From CAVROT01 sp963722905 (GTDB lineage Bacteria; Pseudomonadota; Alphaproteobacteria; Rhodobacterales; Rhodobacteraceae): 64,000 bases of DNA. Shown here one piece after another: positions 25,895 through 33,858 of this stretch; the stretch's first letter is position 1, and the number at the start of each line of letters is the position of its first letter. Under the pieces are notes generated by a model that saw only the letters and a list, made by a program, of their open reading frames with translations, was not told the DNA's origin and did not search any database. The stretch lies in the NCBI GenBank assembly GCA_963722905.1, contig CAVROT010000006.1, positions 186,001 to 250,000 of the forward strand. Reading direction: 5' to 3'. Made by a program: the position numbers and the translations under genes.

Positions 25895-27118
25895 TCAGCC
25901 CAGCCGGCGCCGGCGCTGCGCGATCAGCTTCAGACGCAAGGCGTTCAGATGAATGAAGCCGGCGGCATCGGCCTGGTCGTAGGCCCCGGCGTCGTCCTCG
26001 AACGTGACGTGCGCCTCGGAATAGAGGCTGTGGTCCGACCACCGAGCGACCGTGCGCGCCGCGCCCTTGTAGAGCTTGAGCCGCACCGTGCCCGTGACGT
26101 GGGCCTGACTGTGGTCGATGGCGGCCTGAAGCATCTCGCGTTCGGGGCTGAACCAGAAGCCGTTGTAGATCAGCTCTGCATAGCGGGGCATCAGTTCGTC
26201 CTTCAGATGCGCCTGGCCGCGGTCGAGCGTGATGGACTCGATGGCACGATGCGCCTCCAGCAGCAGCGTACCGCCGGGCGTCTCGTAGATGCCGCGCGAC
26301 TTCATGCCCACGAAGCGCCCCTCGACGAGGTCCAGTCGCCCGATGCCGTGCGCGCCGCCCAGTTCGTTCAGCCGCGTCAGCAGGGCGGCGGGCGACAGCG
26401 TCTCGCCGTCGACGCTGACCGCATCGCCGCGCTCGAAGCCGATCTCGACCATCTGCGGGGTGTCGGGCGCATCCTCGGGGTTGGCGGTGCGCTGATAGAC
26501 GTAGTCGGGCGCCTCCCGACCGGGATCCTCGAGCACCTTTCCCTCGGACGAGGTGTGCAGGAGGTTGGCGTCGACGCTGAACGGCGCCTCGCCGCGCTTG
26601 TCCCTGGCGATGGGGATCTGGTGCGCTTCGGCGAACTCCAGCAGGCGCGTGCGGCTGTTCAGCGACCATTCCCGCCAGGGTGCGATGACCCTGATGTCCG
26701 GGTTCAGCGCATAGGCCGACAGCTCGAACCGGACCTGGTCGTTGCCCTTGCCGGTCGCCCCGTGCGCCACGGCGTCGGCATCCTCGTCCGCCGCGATCTC
26801 GACCAGGCGCTTGCTGATGAGGGGGCGGGCGATGGAGGTGCCCAGCAGGTACAGACCCTCGTAGAGGGCGTTGGCGCGGAACATCGGAAAGACGAAGTCG
26901 CGCACGAACTCCTCCCGCAGGTCCTCGATGTGGATGGACGCGGCCCCCATCATCTCGGCCTTGCGCCGCGCCGGCTCAAGCTCTTCGCCCTGTCCCAGGT
27001 CGGCGGTGAAGGTCACGACCTCGCAGCCGTATTCGACCTGCAGCCACTTGAGGATGATCGACGTGTCGAGCCCGCCGGAATAGGCGAGGACGACCTTGCG
27101 CGGCGCGGGTGCGGGCAT
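25895..27118 (-). CDS. argG: Argininosuccinate synthase
   Basis: ArgG joins citrulline and aspartate using ATP, the penultimate step of arginine synthesis. The 407-residue protein has the ATP-pyrophosphatase loop LAYSGGLDTSI, then HGATGKGNDQVRFE, and IAPWREWS, and the C-terminal HVTGTVRLKLYKG. The start MPAPAPRKVV at 27118 matches the usual length; a longer frame upstream lacks family similarity. It is divergent from ilvA (110 bp). The argininosuccinate-lyase-like gene at 40437 is far away and is probably not its partner. Confidence 0.96.
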   Translation of the reverse strand: MPAPAPRKVVLAYSGGLDTSIILKWLQVEYGCEVVTFTADLGQGEELEPARRKAEMMGAASIHIEDLREEFVRDFVFPMFRANALYEGLYLLGTSIARPLISKRLVEIAADEDADAVAHGATGKGNDQVRFELSAYALNPDIRVIAPWREWSLNSRTRLLEFAEAHQIPIARDKRGEAPFSVDANLLHTSSEGKVLEDPGREAPDYVYQRTANPEDAPDTPQMVEIGFERGDAVSVDGETLSPAALLTRLNELGGAHGIGRLDLVEGRFVGMKSRGIYETPGGTLLLEAHRAIESITLDRGQAHLKDELMPRYAELIYNGFWFSPEREMLQAAIDHSQAHVTGTVRLKLYKGAARTVARWSDHSLYSEAHVTFEDDAGAYDQADAAGFIHLNALRLKLIAQRRRRLG

Positions 27119-27228
27119 GGATAAGTCCTGTCGTTCTGGTCCTGGCGCGAGGTATCGGAGCGCGCGGCGCGGCACAAGGCGGCCGCCGTCCCGCTTGCGT
27201 GGCGGTGCCGGGCGGGGCACCAAGCCGC

Positions 27229-28461
27229 ATGACGGATTTTGCACGGACCGCCCGCGCCGCCACCCAGCGCATGCGCGCGCTCTTCCCGCCCACGCCCTGC
27301 CAGCGCAATGACTACCTGTCGCTGCGCCACGGCGCCGACATCTGGCTCAAGCGCGAGGATCTTTCGCCCGTCCGGTCCTACAAGATCCGCGGTGCGTTCA
27401 ACGCCATGTCGAAAGTTCATGGCGCGGCAGTCTTTGTCGCGGCGAGTGCCGGCAACCACGCGCAGGGGGTGGCCTACGTGTGCCGGCACCTGGGCGTCCG
27501 GGGGGTGATCTACATGCCGGTGACGACGCCGCGCCAGAAGATCGACAAGACCCGGGCCTTCGGCGGCGACGCGGTCGACGTACGGCTGGTGGGCGACTAT
27601 TTCGACCGGACGCTGCACGCGGCGCAGGCATGGTGCGCTGCCGAGGGCGGGCATTTCCTGTCGCCCTTCGACGACGACGATGTGATCGAGGGGCAGGCCA
27701 GCGTGGCCGTCGAGATGCAGGACCAGTGCCCAGCGCCCGATGTCGTGGTGCTGCCCGTCGGCGGCGGGGGCCTGTCGGCGGGGACGCGGCGGTATCTGGC
27801 AGCGGTGGTGCCCGGGACCCGGCTGATCCTGGTGGAGCCGGCCGGCGGGGCGAGCCTGACCGCGGCGCTGGCCGCCGGCGCCCCGGTGACGCTGCCGCGC
27901 GTGGACACCTTCGTCGATGGCGCCGCGGTGGCGCGGATCGGCGCGCGGACGTTCGACGCCCTGCGCGACGTCGATCCCTCCGACGTGCTGATCGCCCCCG
28001 AAGACCGGATCTGCGGCACGATGCTGCGCATGCTGGACGTCGAGGGCATCGTGCTGGAGCCGGCCGGCGCCCTGGCCCTGGACGTCCTTGGACATATCGC
28101 GGACCGGATCGCGGGGCGCCGGGTGGTCTGCGTCACGTCCGGCGGCAACTTCGACTTCCAGCGCCTGCCGGAAGTCGAGGAGCGCGCGCAGCGGTTTGCG
28201 GGTCTCAAGAAATACCTCGTCCTCACCCTCCCGCAGCGTCCGGGTGCCCTGCGCGACTTCCTTACCTGTCTCGGCCCGGACGACGACATCAGCCGGTTCG
28301 AGTACCTCAAGAAGTCCGCGCGCAACTTCGGGACCGTCCTGATCGGGATAGAGACGTCGCACCCTGAGGCGTTCGCGCAGCTCTTCGCGGCGCTCGAGGT
28401 GGCCGGCTTCGCGTATCGCGACATCACCGACGACACCGCGCTGACCGATTTCCTGGTCTGA
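27229..28461 (+). CDS. ilvA: Threonine ammonia-lyase (threonine dehydratase)
   Basis: IlvA deaminates threonine to 2-oxobutanoate for isoleucine synthesis, or serves threonine breakdown. The 410-residue protein has the PLP-lysine in RSYKIRGAFNAM, SAGNHAQGVAY, and the phosphate loop VLPVGGGGLSAG, followed by an ACT-like regulatory end (from KKYLVLTLPQRPGALRDF). One regulatory domain and about 400 residues match the short type. The ATG at 27229 (MTDFARTARAA) is preferred over an upstream in-frame start with no family similarity. Confidence 0.92.
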   Translation: MTDFARTARAATQRMRALFPPTPCQRNDYLSLRHGADIWLKREDLSPVRSYKIRGAFNAMSKVHGAAVFVAASAGNHAQGVAYVCRHLGVRGVIYMPVTTPRQKIDKTRAFGGDAVDVRLVGDYFDRTLHAAQAWCAAEGGHFLSPFDDDDVIEGQASVAVEMQDQCPAPDVVVLPVGGGGLSAGTRRYLAAVVPGTRLILVEPAGGASLTAALAAGAPVTLPRVDTFVDGAAVARIGARTFDALRDVDPSDVLIAPEDRICGTMLRMLDVEGIVLEPAGALALDVLGHIADRIAGRRVVCVTSGGNFDFQRLPEVEERAQRFAGLKKYLVLTLPQRPGALRDFLTCLGPDDDISRFEYLKKSARNFGTVLIGIETSHPEAFAQLFAALEVAGFAYRDITDDTALTDFLV

Positions 28462-28544
28462 GGCGCCGATCGTCCCTTCGGTTGCGGTCATGCCGTGCGC
28501 GAGGCATCTGCCGTGTCTCCGAACGGCACGGCGACGGCGGTCGG

Positions 28545-28916
28545 TCAGGCGGCGGCCTGCGGAAACCTTTCCAGGAGGGCAGTACGCGATTCCTCGTAGA
28601 TGCGGATCACCGGCGCCAGATCGACGGCCGCGGGTTTCCCCTGCGACAGCATGGCCTCGCGGTTGCGGCATTCGGCCCCGAATGCCCCGAAGCCAAGGTT
28701 CAGCGCGCTGCCCTTGAGGAAGTGAAGGTCTTCGGCATAGCGTTCCGGGTCGGGATGGCGTCGGAGGCGGTCGATAACCTCGTCGACCTCCTCAAGGAAC
28801 AGCGTCACGATCTCGGCGAAGTCGTCTTCGCCCAGCTCCGTACGCAATTCGGCAATTCGGTCCCAAAAGATCATGACGGTCGTCCCGATGGTTTGTCCGT
28901 TCGGTTTGTCATGCAT
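28545..28916 (-). CDS. Histidine phosphotransfer (HPt) domain protein
   Basis: A 123-residue four-helix HPt protein that shuttles phosphate between response regulators. The phosphoacceptor is His65 in DLHFLKGSALNLGF, the standard HxxKGS pattern. No kinase or receiver domain is attached. Two starts are possible: 28916 (MHDKPNG) or 28874 (MIFWDRIAEL); the domain is complete with either. It is divergent from the response-regulator phosphatase at 29047 with about 130 bp between starts, which suggests the two are partners in one relay. Confidence 0.88.
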   Translation of the reverse strand: MHDKPNGQTIGTTVMIFWDRIAELRTELGEDDFAEIVTLFLEEVDEVIDRLRRHPDPERYAEDLHFLKGSALNLGFGAFGAECRNREAMLSQGKPAAVDLAPVIRIYEESRTALLERFPQAAA

Positions 28917-29046
28917 TTCCTAAGATCGCGTTCGTTTCGGTGCGGGCCCCGGACCTCGCGGGTTCATGCTATATTAAACGAACCCTGCCACAACGGACCG
29001 GCGCGCAGATTGGAAAGCCGAAATGCCGGGATCGGGCAGCACCGCC

Positions 29047-30324
29047 ATGACATTACCCCAGGAACGCGATGAAAGCGCGACGCTTGACCGGATCCTGGTG
29101 GTCGACGACAGCGCCCTGCAGCGCAAGATCCTTTCCGCATCCTTGCGCAAGTGGGGCTTTCAGGTCATCGAGGCGCCGTCGGGTGAAGATGCTCTGGAGC
29201 TCTGCAGGGAGACGCAGGTCGACCTCATCCTCAGCGACTGGATGATGCCTGGCATGAGCGGGATAGAGTTCTGCCAGGCGTTCCGCGCGCTGGGCTCTGA
29301 ACAGTACACCTACTTCATCCTGCTGACCTCGAAGACCGACAAGGGCGAGATCGCCGAAGGCCTGCGCATCGGCGCCGACGATTTCCTGTCCAAGCCCGTC
29401 AGCTCGGAAGAATTGCGCGCGCGCATCACCGCGGGCGAACGCATCCTGTCCATCGAACGCGAGCTGACGAAGAAGAACCGCCTGGTCACCGAAACCCTGA
29501 CGGAGATGCGCACGCTCTACGAAGCGCTCGACAGGGATCTGGGAGAGGCACGAAAGCTTCAGCTTTCGCTCGTCCCGAAGGGTACGGTCAGTTACCCCGA
29601 GGCTGCCGTGTCGTTCCTGCTGCAGCCCAGCGGCCATGTCGGCGGCGACCTGGTCGGGCAGTTCCCGGCAGGGCGCGACCGCGTCGGGTTGTTCTCGCTC
29701 GACGTTTCCGGCCACGGGATAGCGGCGGCCCTCGTCACGGCGCGATTGGCGGGCTGGCTGAAGGGGTCGACGCCCGACCAGAACGTCGCCCTTGCCTGGG
29801 AAGAGGGAGAAATCGTCATGCGGCCGCCTGAACAGGTCTGCGGCCATCTGAACATTCTCTTTAACAAGGAGATCGACACCGAGCACTATTTCACCATCGC
29901 CCTGGCCGAGGTCGATCTGGTGACCGGCGACGTGTCGCTGTGCCAGGCCGGCCATCCCCACCCCCTGATCCAGCGTGCCGATTCGACGCTGGAATACATC
30001 GGCAAGGGCGGCCTGCCGATCGGGCTCGTCGACGAGGCCGACTATACTTGCGTCCGCGACAAGTTGGCGCCGGGCGACCGGATGCTTCTCTATTCCGACG
30101 GGCTGACCGAATGCCCTGTGCCGGGCGGCGGGATGCTGGACGAAGACGGGCTGGCCATGATCATGCGGCGCAATCGCGACGTCCACGGATCGCAGCTGCT
30201 GTCGGCCATCGCCGAAGAGTTGGGACACTATGTCGATCACGGCGACATGCCCGACGACGTATCCGGCGTCATCATCGAGTTCACCGGCCCCGGTGGCAAT
30301 GCGGACTGCGGTCCTGCCGGCTGA
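29047..30324 (+). CDS. Response regulator with SpoIIE/RsbU-type PP2C phosphatase output
   Basis: A 425-residue protein: receiver domain (about residues 13-130; ILVVDDSALQRK, phosphoacceptor Asp64 in LILSDWMMPGMSG, and the KP pair in FLSKPVS), a coiled-coil linker (ERELTKKNRLVTETLTEM), then a PP2C-like phosphatase domain (QLSLVPKG, SGHVGGDLVG, LFSLDVSGHGIAAALVTARL, AGHPHPLI, LLYSDGLTE, DDVSGVII) with the metal-binding aspartates. Such proteins dephosphorylate an anti-sigma-factor antagonist in partner-switching stress or surface responses. No anti-sigma or antagonist gene is adjacent. ATG at 29047 is preferred to one eight codons earlier. Confidence 0.92.
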   Translation: MTLPQERDESATLDRILVVDDSALQRKILSASLRKWGFQVIEAPSGEDALELCRETQVDLILSDWMMPGMSGIEFCQAFRALGSEQYTYFILLTSKTDKGEIAEGLRIGADDFLSKPVSSEELRARITAGERILSIERELTKKNRLVTETLTEMRTLYEALDRDLGEARKLQLSLVPKGTVSYPEAAVSFLLQPSGHVGGDLVGQFPAGRDRVGLFSLDVSGHGIAAALVTARLAGWLKGSTPDQNVALAWEEGEIVMRPPEQVCGHLNILFNKEIDTEHYFTIALAEVDLVTGDVSLCQAGHPHPLIQRADSTLEYIGKGGLPIGLVDEADYTCVRDKLAPGDRMLLYSDGLTECPVPGGGMLDEDGLAMIMRRNRDVHGSQLLSAIAEELGHYVDHGDMPDDVSGVIIEFTGPGGNADCGPAG

Positions 30325-30527
30325 CGCGTGCATCTGCCGGGAATATCCTGTGGGGTGCGGCGTGCCGGCGACCGCGATCTCGCTGCCGGCCGCGCGTCCG
30401 ACGCGAGCCGTCCGAACGTCGGCCGCGGCGCGGGTATCCTTGCCGGCCGTCTATCCCGTCGAACCCCCGGTCGCTGCGGCGCGCTGGGTCGCGGCGGAGC
30501 CGCGTCGCGACTTTGGATACCCGTAAC
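30325..30527. other. Convergent intergenic region
   Basis: About 200 bases between the ends of the phosphatase gene and the Nudix gene. No gene, terminator hairpin with a T-run, or repeat was recognised. Confidence 0.4.
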
Positions 30528-30947
30528 TCACAAGAAAGCGCCGCCGGCGACGCGATCCACCAGCGCCCGGGCCGCCGTGCGTGGCGCCCAGATGGCGGCG
30601 TGCCCCGCCTCGGATGGCGGACCGTGGGGCCGGACGGGTCTGGCGCGGTACACATGGCAAATCTTCTCGGCCCAGATCCCGTAATCCGGCATGTAGACGA
30701 ACCGCCGGAACGCGCCCAGCCTGCGGGGCGCGGCGATACGCCAGCCCGTCTCCTCCATCACCTCCCGGTGCAGCGCGGCCAGCGGATGCTCGCCCGGATC
30801 GACGCCGCCGCCGGGCAGCTGCAGCTCGGGCGTTTCGCCGTCCTGCACCGTCAGCAGCACCGTCCCGCCCAGCGGCAGCACCGCATAGACGCCGGGCCGC
30901 AGGACATGACGCTGCCCCGCCCGCGGCGGCCGTCCCTCTCGCCTCAT
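30528..30947 (-). CDS. Nudix hydrolase
   Basis: A 139-residue Nudix protein that should cleave a nucleoside diphosphate linked to another group; the substrate is not predictable. The Nudix box is complete: PGGGVDPGEHPLAALHREVM then EETGW, with the REXXEE metal ligands. The start at 30947 (MRREGRPPRAG) is preferred; another ATG lies five codons upstream. The 5' region is shared with hslO, which reads the other way. Confidence 0.88.
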   Translation of the reverse strand: MRREGRPPRAGQRHVLRPGVYAVLPLGGTVLLTVQDGETPELQLPGGGVDPGEHPLAALHREVMEETGWRIAAPRRLGAFRRFVYMPDYGIWAEKICHVYRARPVRPHGPPSEAGHAAIWAPRTAARALVDRVAGGAFL

Positions 30948-31026
30948 CGCCCGGACCCCCATTGGTGTGAACGTTGCCGACCCTATCTAACGGCGGTATG
31001 CCGGAACAGGACGCGCGGGGACACTC

Positions 31027-32022
31027 ATGAACATCGGATCTCGGATCGCCTGGGACGACACCGTCCTGCCGTTCCAGCTGGACCGCCCCGACATTCGCGG
31101 GCGCGTGGCCCGGCTGGACGAGACGCTGGACCGGATGCTGGCCCAGCACGCCTATCCGCCACAGGTCGAGGCGCTGGTGGCCGAGGCGGCGCTGCTGACC
31201 GCGCTGATCGGGCAGACGATCAAGCTGCGCTGGAAGCTGTCGCTCCAGATCCGCGGCGACGGTCCGGTACGGCTGGTCGTCACCGACTATTTCGCTCCGG
31301 GCGAGGACGGGTCCCCGGCCCGGGTGCGCGCCTATGCCAGCTATGACAAGGACGGCCTGCGCGACGGCGACGGGTTCGCCCAGATCGGCGCCGGTCATTT
31401 CGCCATCGTCATCGACCAGGGTCCGGGAACGGTGCCCTACCAGGGCATCACGCCGATCTCGGGCGGCTCGCTGGCCGATTGTCTCCAGACCTACTTCGCC
31501 CAGTCCGAGCAGTTGCCGACCCGGTTCTCCACGAGCTTCGGCCGGGCCAGTGCGCCGGGGAGCCCCGAAGCGTGGCGCGCTGGCGGCATCATGATCCAGC
31601 ACATGCCCAAGGCATCGCCGTTCGCGGCGGGCGGGGATACGGGCGGGTCGGGCGAGGGCGGGCTGCTGGCCCCGGACGACATTCTGGACGGCGACGAGGC
31701 CGAGAACTGGACGCGGGTGAACCTGCTTCTCGACACAGTCGAAGAGATCGAAATGGTCGGCCCCCAGCTTCAGCCGACCGAGCTTCTGGTCCGCCTCTTC
31801 CACGAAGAGGGGCCCCGCGTGTTCGACCCGCAGCCGGTCGTCTTCGGCTGCACCTGCGCCCCCGGGAAGGTGCGCGACAGCCTCGCCATCTATCCCGCGG
31901 ACGAGATCGCGTCGATGGTCGACGAGGACGGGCTGGTGACCGCCGACTGCCAGTTCTGCGGCGCGCATTACGAATTCGACCCCGCGACGCTGGGCTCCGA
32001 CGCCGCGCCGGACGGCGATTGA
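31027..32022 (+). CDS. hslO: Redox-regulated chaperone Hsp33
   Basis: Hsp33 is a holdase switched on by oxidation and unfolding. The 331-residue protein has the N-terminal core (LIGQTIKLRWKLSLQIRGDGP, split here as QTIKLRWKLSLQ) and the C-terminal zinc redox switch: the CxC in FGCTCAPGKV and the CxxC in ADCQFCGAHYEF. It is first in a tightly packed set: its TGA overlaps the TTG start of the next gene by 4 bp. Confidence 0.94.
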   Translation: MNIGSRIAWDDTVLPFQLDRPDIRGRVARLDETLDRMLAQHAYPPQVEALVAEAALLTALIGQTIKLRWKLSLQIRGDGPVRLVVTDYFAPGEDGSPARVRAYASYDKDGLRDGDGFAQIGAGHFAIVIDQGPGTVPYQGITPISGGSLADCLQTYFAQSEQLPTRFSTSFGRASAPGSPEAWRAGGIMIQHMPKASPFAAGGDTGGSGEGGLLAPDDILDGDEAENWTRVNLLLDTVEEIEMVGPQLQPTELLVRLFHEEGPRVFDPQPVVFGCTCAPGKVRDSLAIYPADEIASMVDEDGLVTADCQFCGAHYEFDPATLGSDAAPDGD

Positions 32023-32633
32023 CGCGGGCCGACGTCGACCGTGAGCGGGTGGCCCGGGCGTTGCGGGCGTCGGCGTCGGCGTCGGCGCCGTCCTCGGATT
32101 TCGACCTGAACCCGGGCGATGCGCCGCCGCCGGACCGGCCGCTGCGTGCGGCGGGCGTTCTAATCGCAATCTGGCCGCGCCCGGGGGGGCTGGTTCTGGT
32201 GCTGACCCGGCGCTCCGCGGCGCTGCGCCACCATCCCGGCCAGATCGCGCTGCCGGGCGGCAAGGTCGAGGTCTCTGACGGCGGGCCGGTCGGCGCCGCC
32301 CTGCGCGAGGCGGCCGAGGAGGTGGCGCTGCCGGAGGGTGCGGTCGAGGTCGCGGGAACCCTGCCGCCGCACCGCACGGTGACGGGATTCGCCGTCACGC
32401 CTGTGGTCGGATGGATCGCGCGCGACTTCGTGCCGCGCGCCGAACCCGGCGAGGTGGCCGAGGTGTTCACCGTGCCCTTCGCTCATGTCGCCGATCCGGG
32501 GGCCTACGCCGTGCGGTCCCGGCAGTGGCGCGGGACCGAACGGCGGTTCTACGCGGTGCCGTGGGGACCCTACTACATCTGGGGGGCGACGGCGCGGATC
32601 CTCTACGGCCTTGCGCAGAGAGTGGCGCCGTGA
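32019..32633 (+). CDS. Nudix hydrolase, CoA-diphosphatase (NudL) type
   Basis: A 204-residue protein with the CoA-pyrophosphatase signature VLTRRSAALRHHPGQIALPGG followed by a Nudix box (ALREAAEEVAL); the usual Gly after EE-x is Ala here. NudL-type enzymes cut CoA and its esters into 3',5'-ADP and acyl-phosphopantetheine. The start is taken as TTG at 32019, overlapping the hslO stop (TTGA); GTG at 32049 is an alternative. Its stop overlaps the next start by 4 bp, so hslO, this gene and the CCA enzyme are translationally coupled. Confidence 0.9.
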   Translation: MTRADVDRERVARALRASASASAPSSDFDLNPGDAPPPDRPLRAAGVLIAIWPRPGGLVLVLTRRSAALRHHPGQIALPGGKVEVSDGGPVGAALREAAEEVALPEGAVEVAGTLPPHRTVTGFAVTPVVGWIARDFVPRAEPGEVAEVFTVPFAHVADPGAYAVRSRQWRGTERRFYAVPWGPYYIWGATARILYGLAQRVAP

Positions 32634-33790
32634 CGATCGACGGCCCGTGGCGCACCGCGACCGGCACGCAAGCGCTGATGGCGGCGCTGGCCGCGGCCGG
32701 CCACCGGGCGTGGTTCGTCGGCGGTTGCGTGCGGGATGCCGTCACGGGACGCGATGTCGGCGACGTGGACATCGCGGCCGACGCGCACCCCGAGGTCCTG
32801 ATGGAGATCGCGCAGGCAGCGGGGATGCGCACCGTCCCGACCGGGATCGATCACGGCACCGTCACCGTCGTCGCCGACGGCCAGCCGCACGAGGTCACGA
32901 CCCTGCGCCGCGACATCGAGACGGACGGGCGGCACGCCGTCGTCGCCTTCACCGACGATCTGGCGCAGGACGCGGCGCGGCGCGACCTGACGATGAACGC
33001 CCTTTACGCCACTGCCGACGGGACCGTCGTGGACCCCCTCGGCGGCGGGCTGGACGATGCCCGCGCCGGAAGGGTCCGCTTCGTCGGCGACGCGCGCACG
33101 CGGATCGCCGAGGATTACCTGCGCATCCTGCGGTTCTTTCGCTTCCAGGCCCATTACGCGGACCCGTCGACGGGCATCGACGCCGAGGGGCTGGCCGCCT
33201 GCGCCGACCTCGCCGCCGGTCTGGACACGCTGCCCGCCGAACGGATCGGCTCCGAGATGCTGCGCCTTCTGGCGGCCGCCGATCCCGCGCCGGCGCTCGG
33301 CGCGATGGCGGCGTCGGGGATCCTCGCCCGCCTGCTGCCGGGTGCGCTGGCGCCTTCGGTCGCCGTCCTCGTCCATCTGGAACTGGCCGCCGGCGCGGCA
33401 CCCGACCCGATCCGAAGGCTGGCAATGCTGGGTGCCGAAGGCGCGGCCGACCTTCTGCGTCTGTCGCGGGCGCAGACGTCCCGGCTGGCCCTGCTCCGCT
33501 CGGGGATCGCGGATACCGCCGGCACGGCCGAACTGGCGTGGCGCCACGGTCCCGACGCGGCGCGCGACGTCGAGCTGCTGCGCGCGGCGGGATACGGCGC
33601 GCCGTTGCCGGACGGTCTGGACGCCGAGATAGCCCGTGGCGTGGCGGCCATTCTGCCTGTAACCGCCGCCGACCTGATGCCCGAACTGAAAGGGCCGGCT
33701 CTGGGCCGCCGCCTGCGCGAGATCGAGGCGCGCTGGCTGGCCTCGGGCATGAGGGCGTCGCGGGCAGAGTTGCTGTCCGATCGGGGCTGA
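32630..33790 (+). CDS. cca: tRNA nucleotidyltransferase / poly(A) polymerase family (CCA-adding)
   Basis: This class II nucleotidyltransferase adds or repairs the tRNA 3' CCA end. The 386-residue protein has AWFVGGCVRDAVTGRDVGDVDIA (the G-S-like motif and catalytic DxD, quoted here in part as VGDVDIA), RRDLTMNALYA, and the RNA-binding IAEDYLRILRFFRF. GTG at 32630 overlaps the Nudix stop (GTGA). A poly(A) polymerase role is possible, but the gene appears to be the family's CCA member. It is followed 68 bp later by the ABC exporter pair. Confidence 0.9.
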   Translation: MTIDGPWRTATGTQALMAALAAAGHRAWFVGGCVRDAVTGRDVGDVDIAADAHPEVLMEIAQAAGMRTVPTGIDHGTVTVVADGQPHEVTTLRRDIETDGRHAVVAFTDDLAQDAARRDLTMNALYATADGTVVDPLGGGLDDARAGRVRFVGDARTRIAEDYLRILRFFRFQAHYADPSTGIDAEGLAACADLAAGLDTLPAERIGSEMLRLLAAADPAPALGAMAASGILARLLPGALAPSVAVLVHLELAAGAAPDPIRRLAMLGAEGAADLLRLSRAQTSRLALLRSGIADTAGTAELAWRHGPDAARDVELLRAAGYGAPLPDGLDAEIARGVAAILPVTAADLMPELKGPALGRRLREIEARWLASGMRASRAELLSDRG

Positions 33791-33858
33791 ACCGCGCGGT
33801 TTCCCTTTCCCGCCCGGAACGCTATGTGGCGCGGGTACCCCTGCTAGAAGTCCGTCCG

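Noticed and set aside
24947..27124. An open frame of about 725 codons antisense to argG and msrA.
   Set aside because: It mirrors two well-supported genes and has no domain or ribosome-binding site.
32485..33858. In-frame upstream extension of ABC half-transporter 1 through cca.
   Set aside because: The extension lies wholly over the CCA enzyme in another frame; the true start MFRTFEG at 33859 gives the family length.
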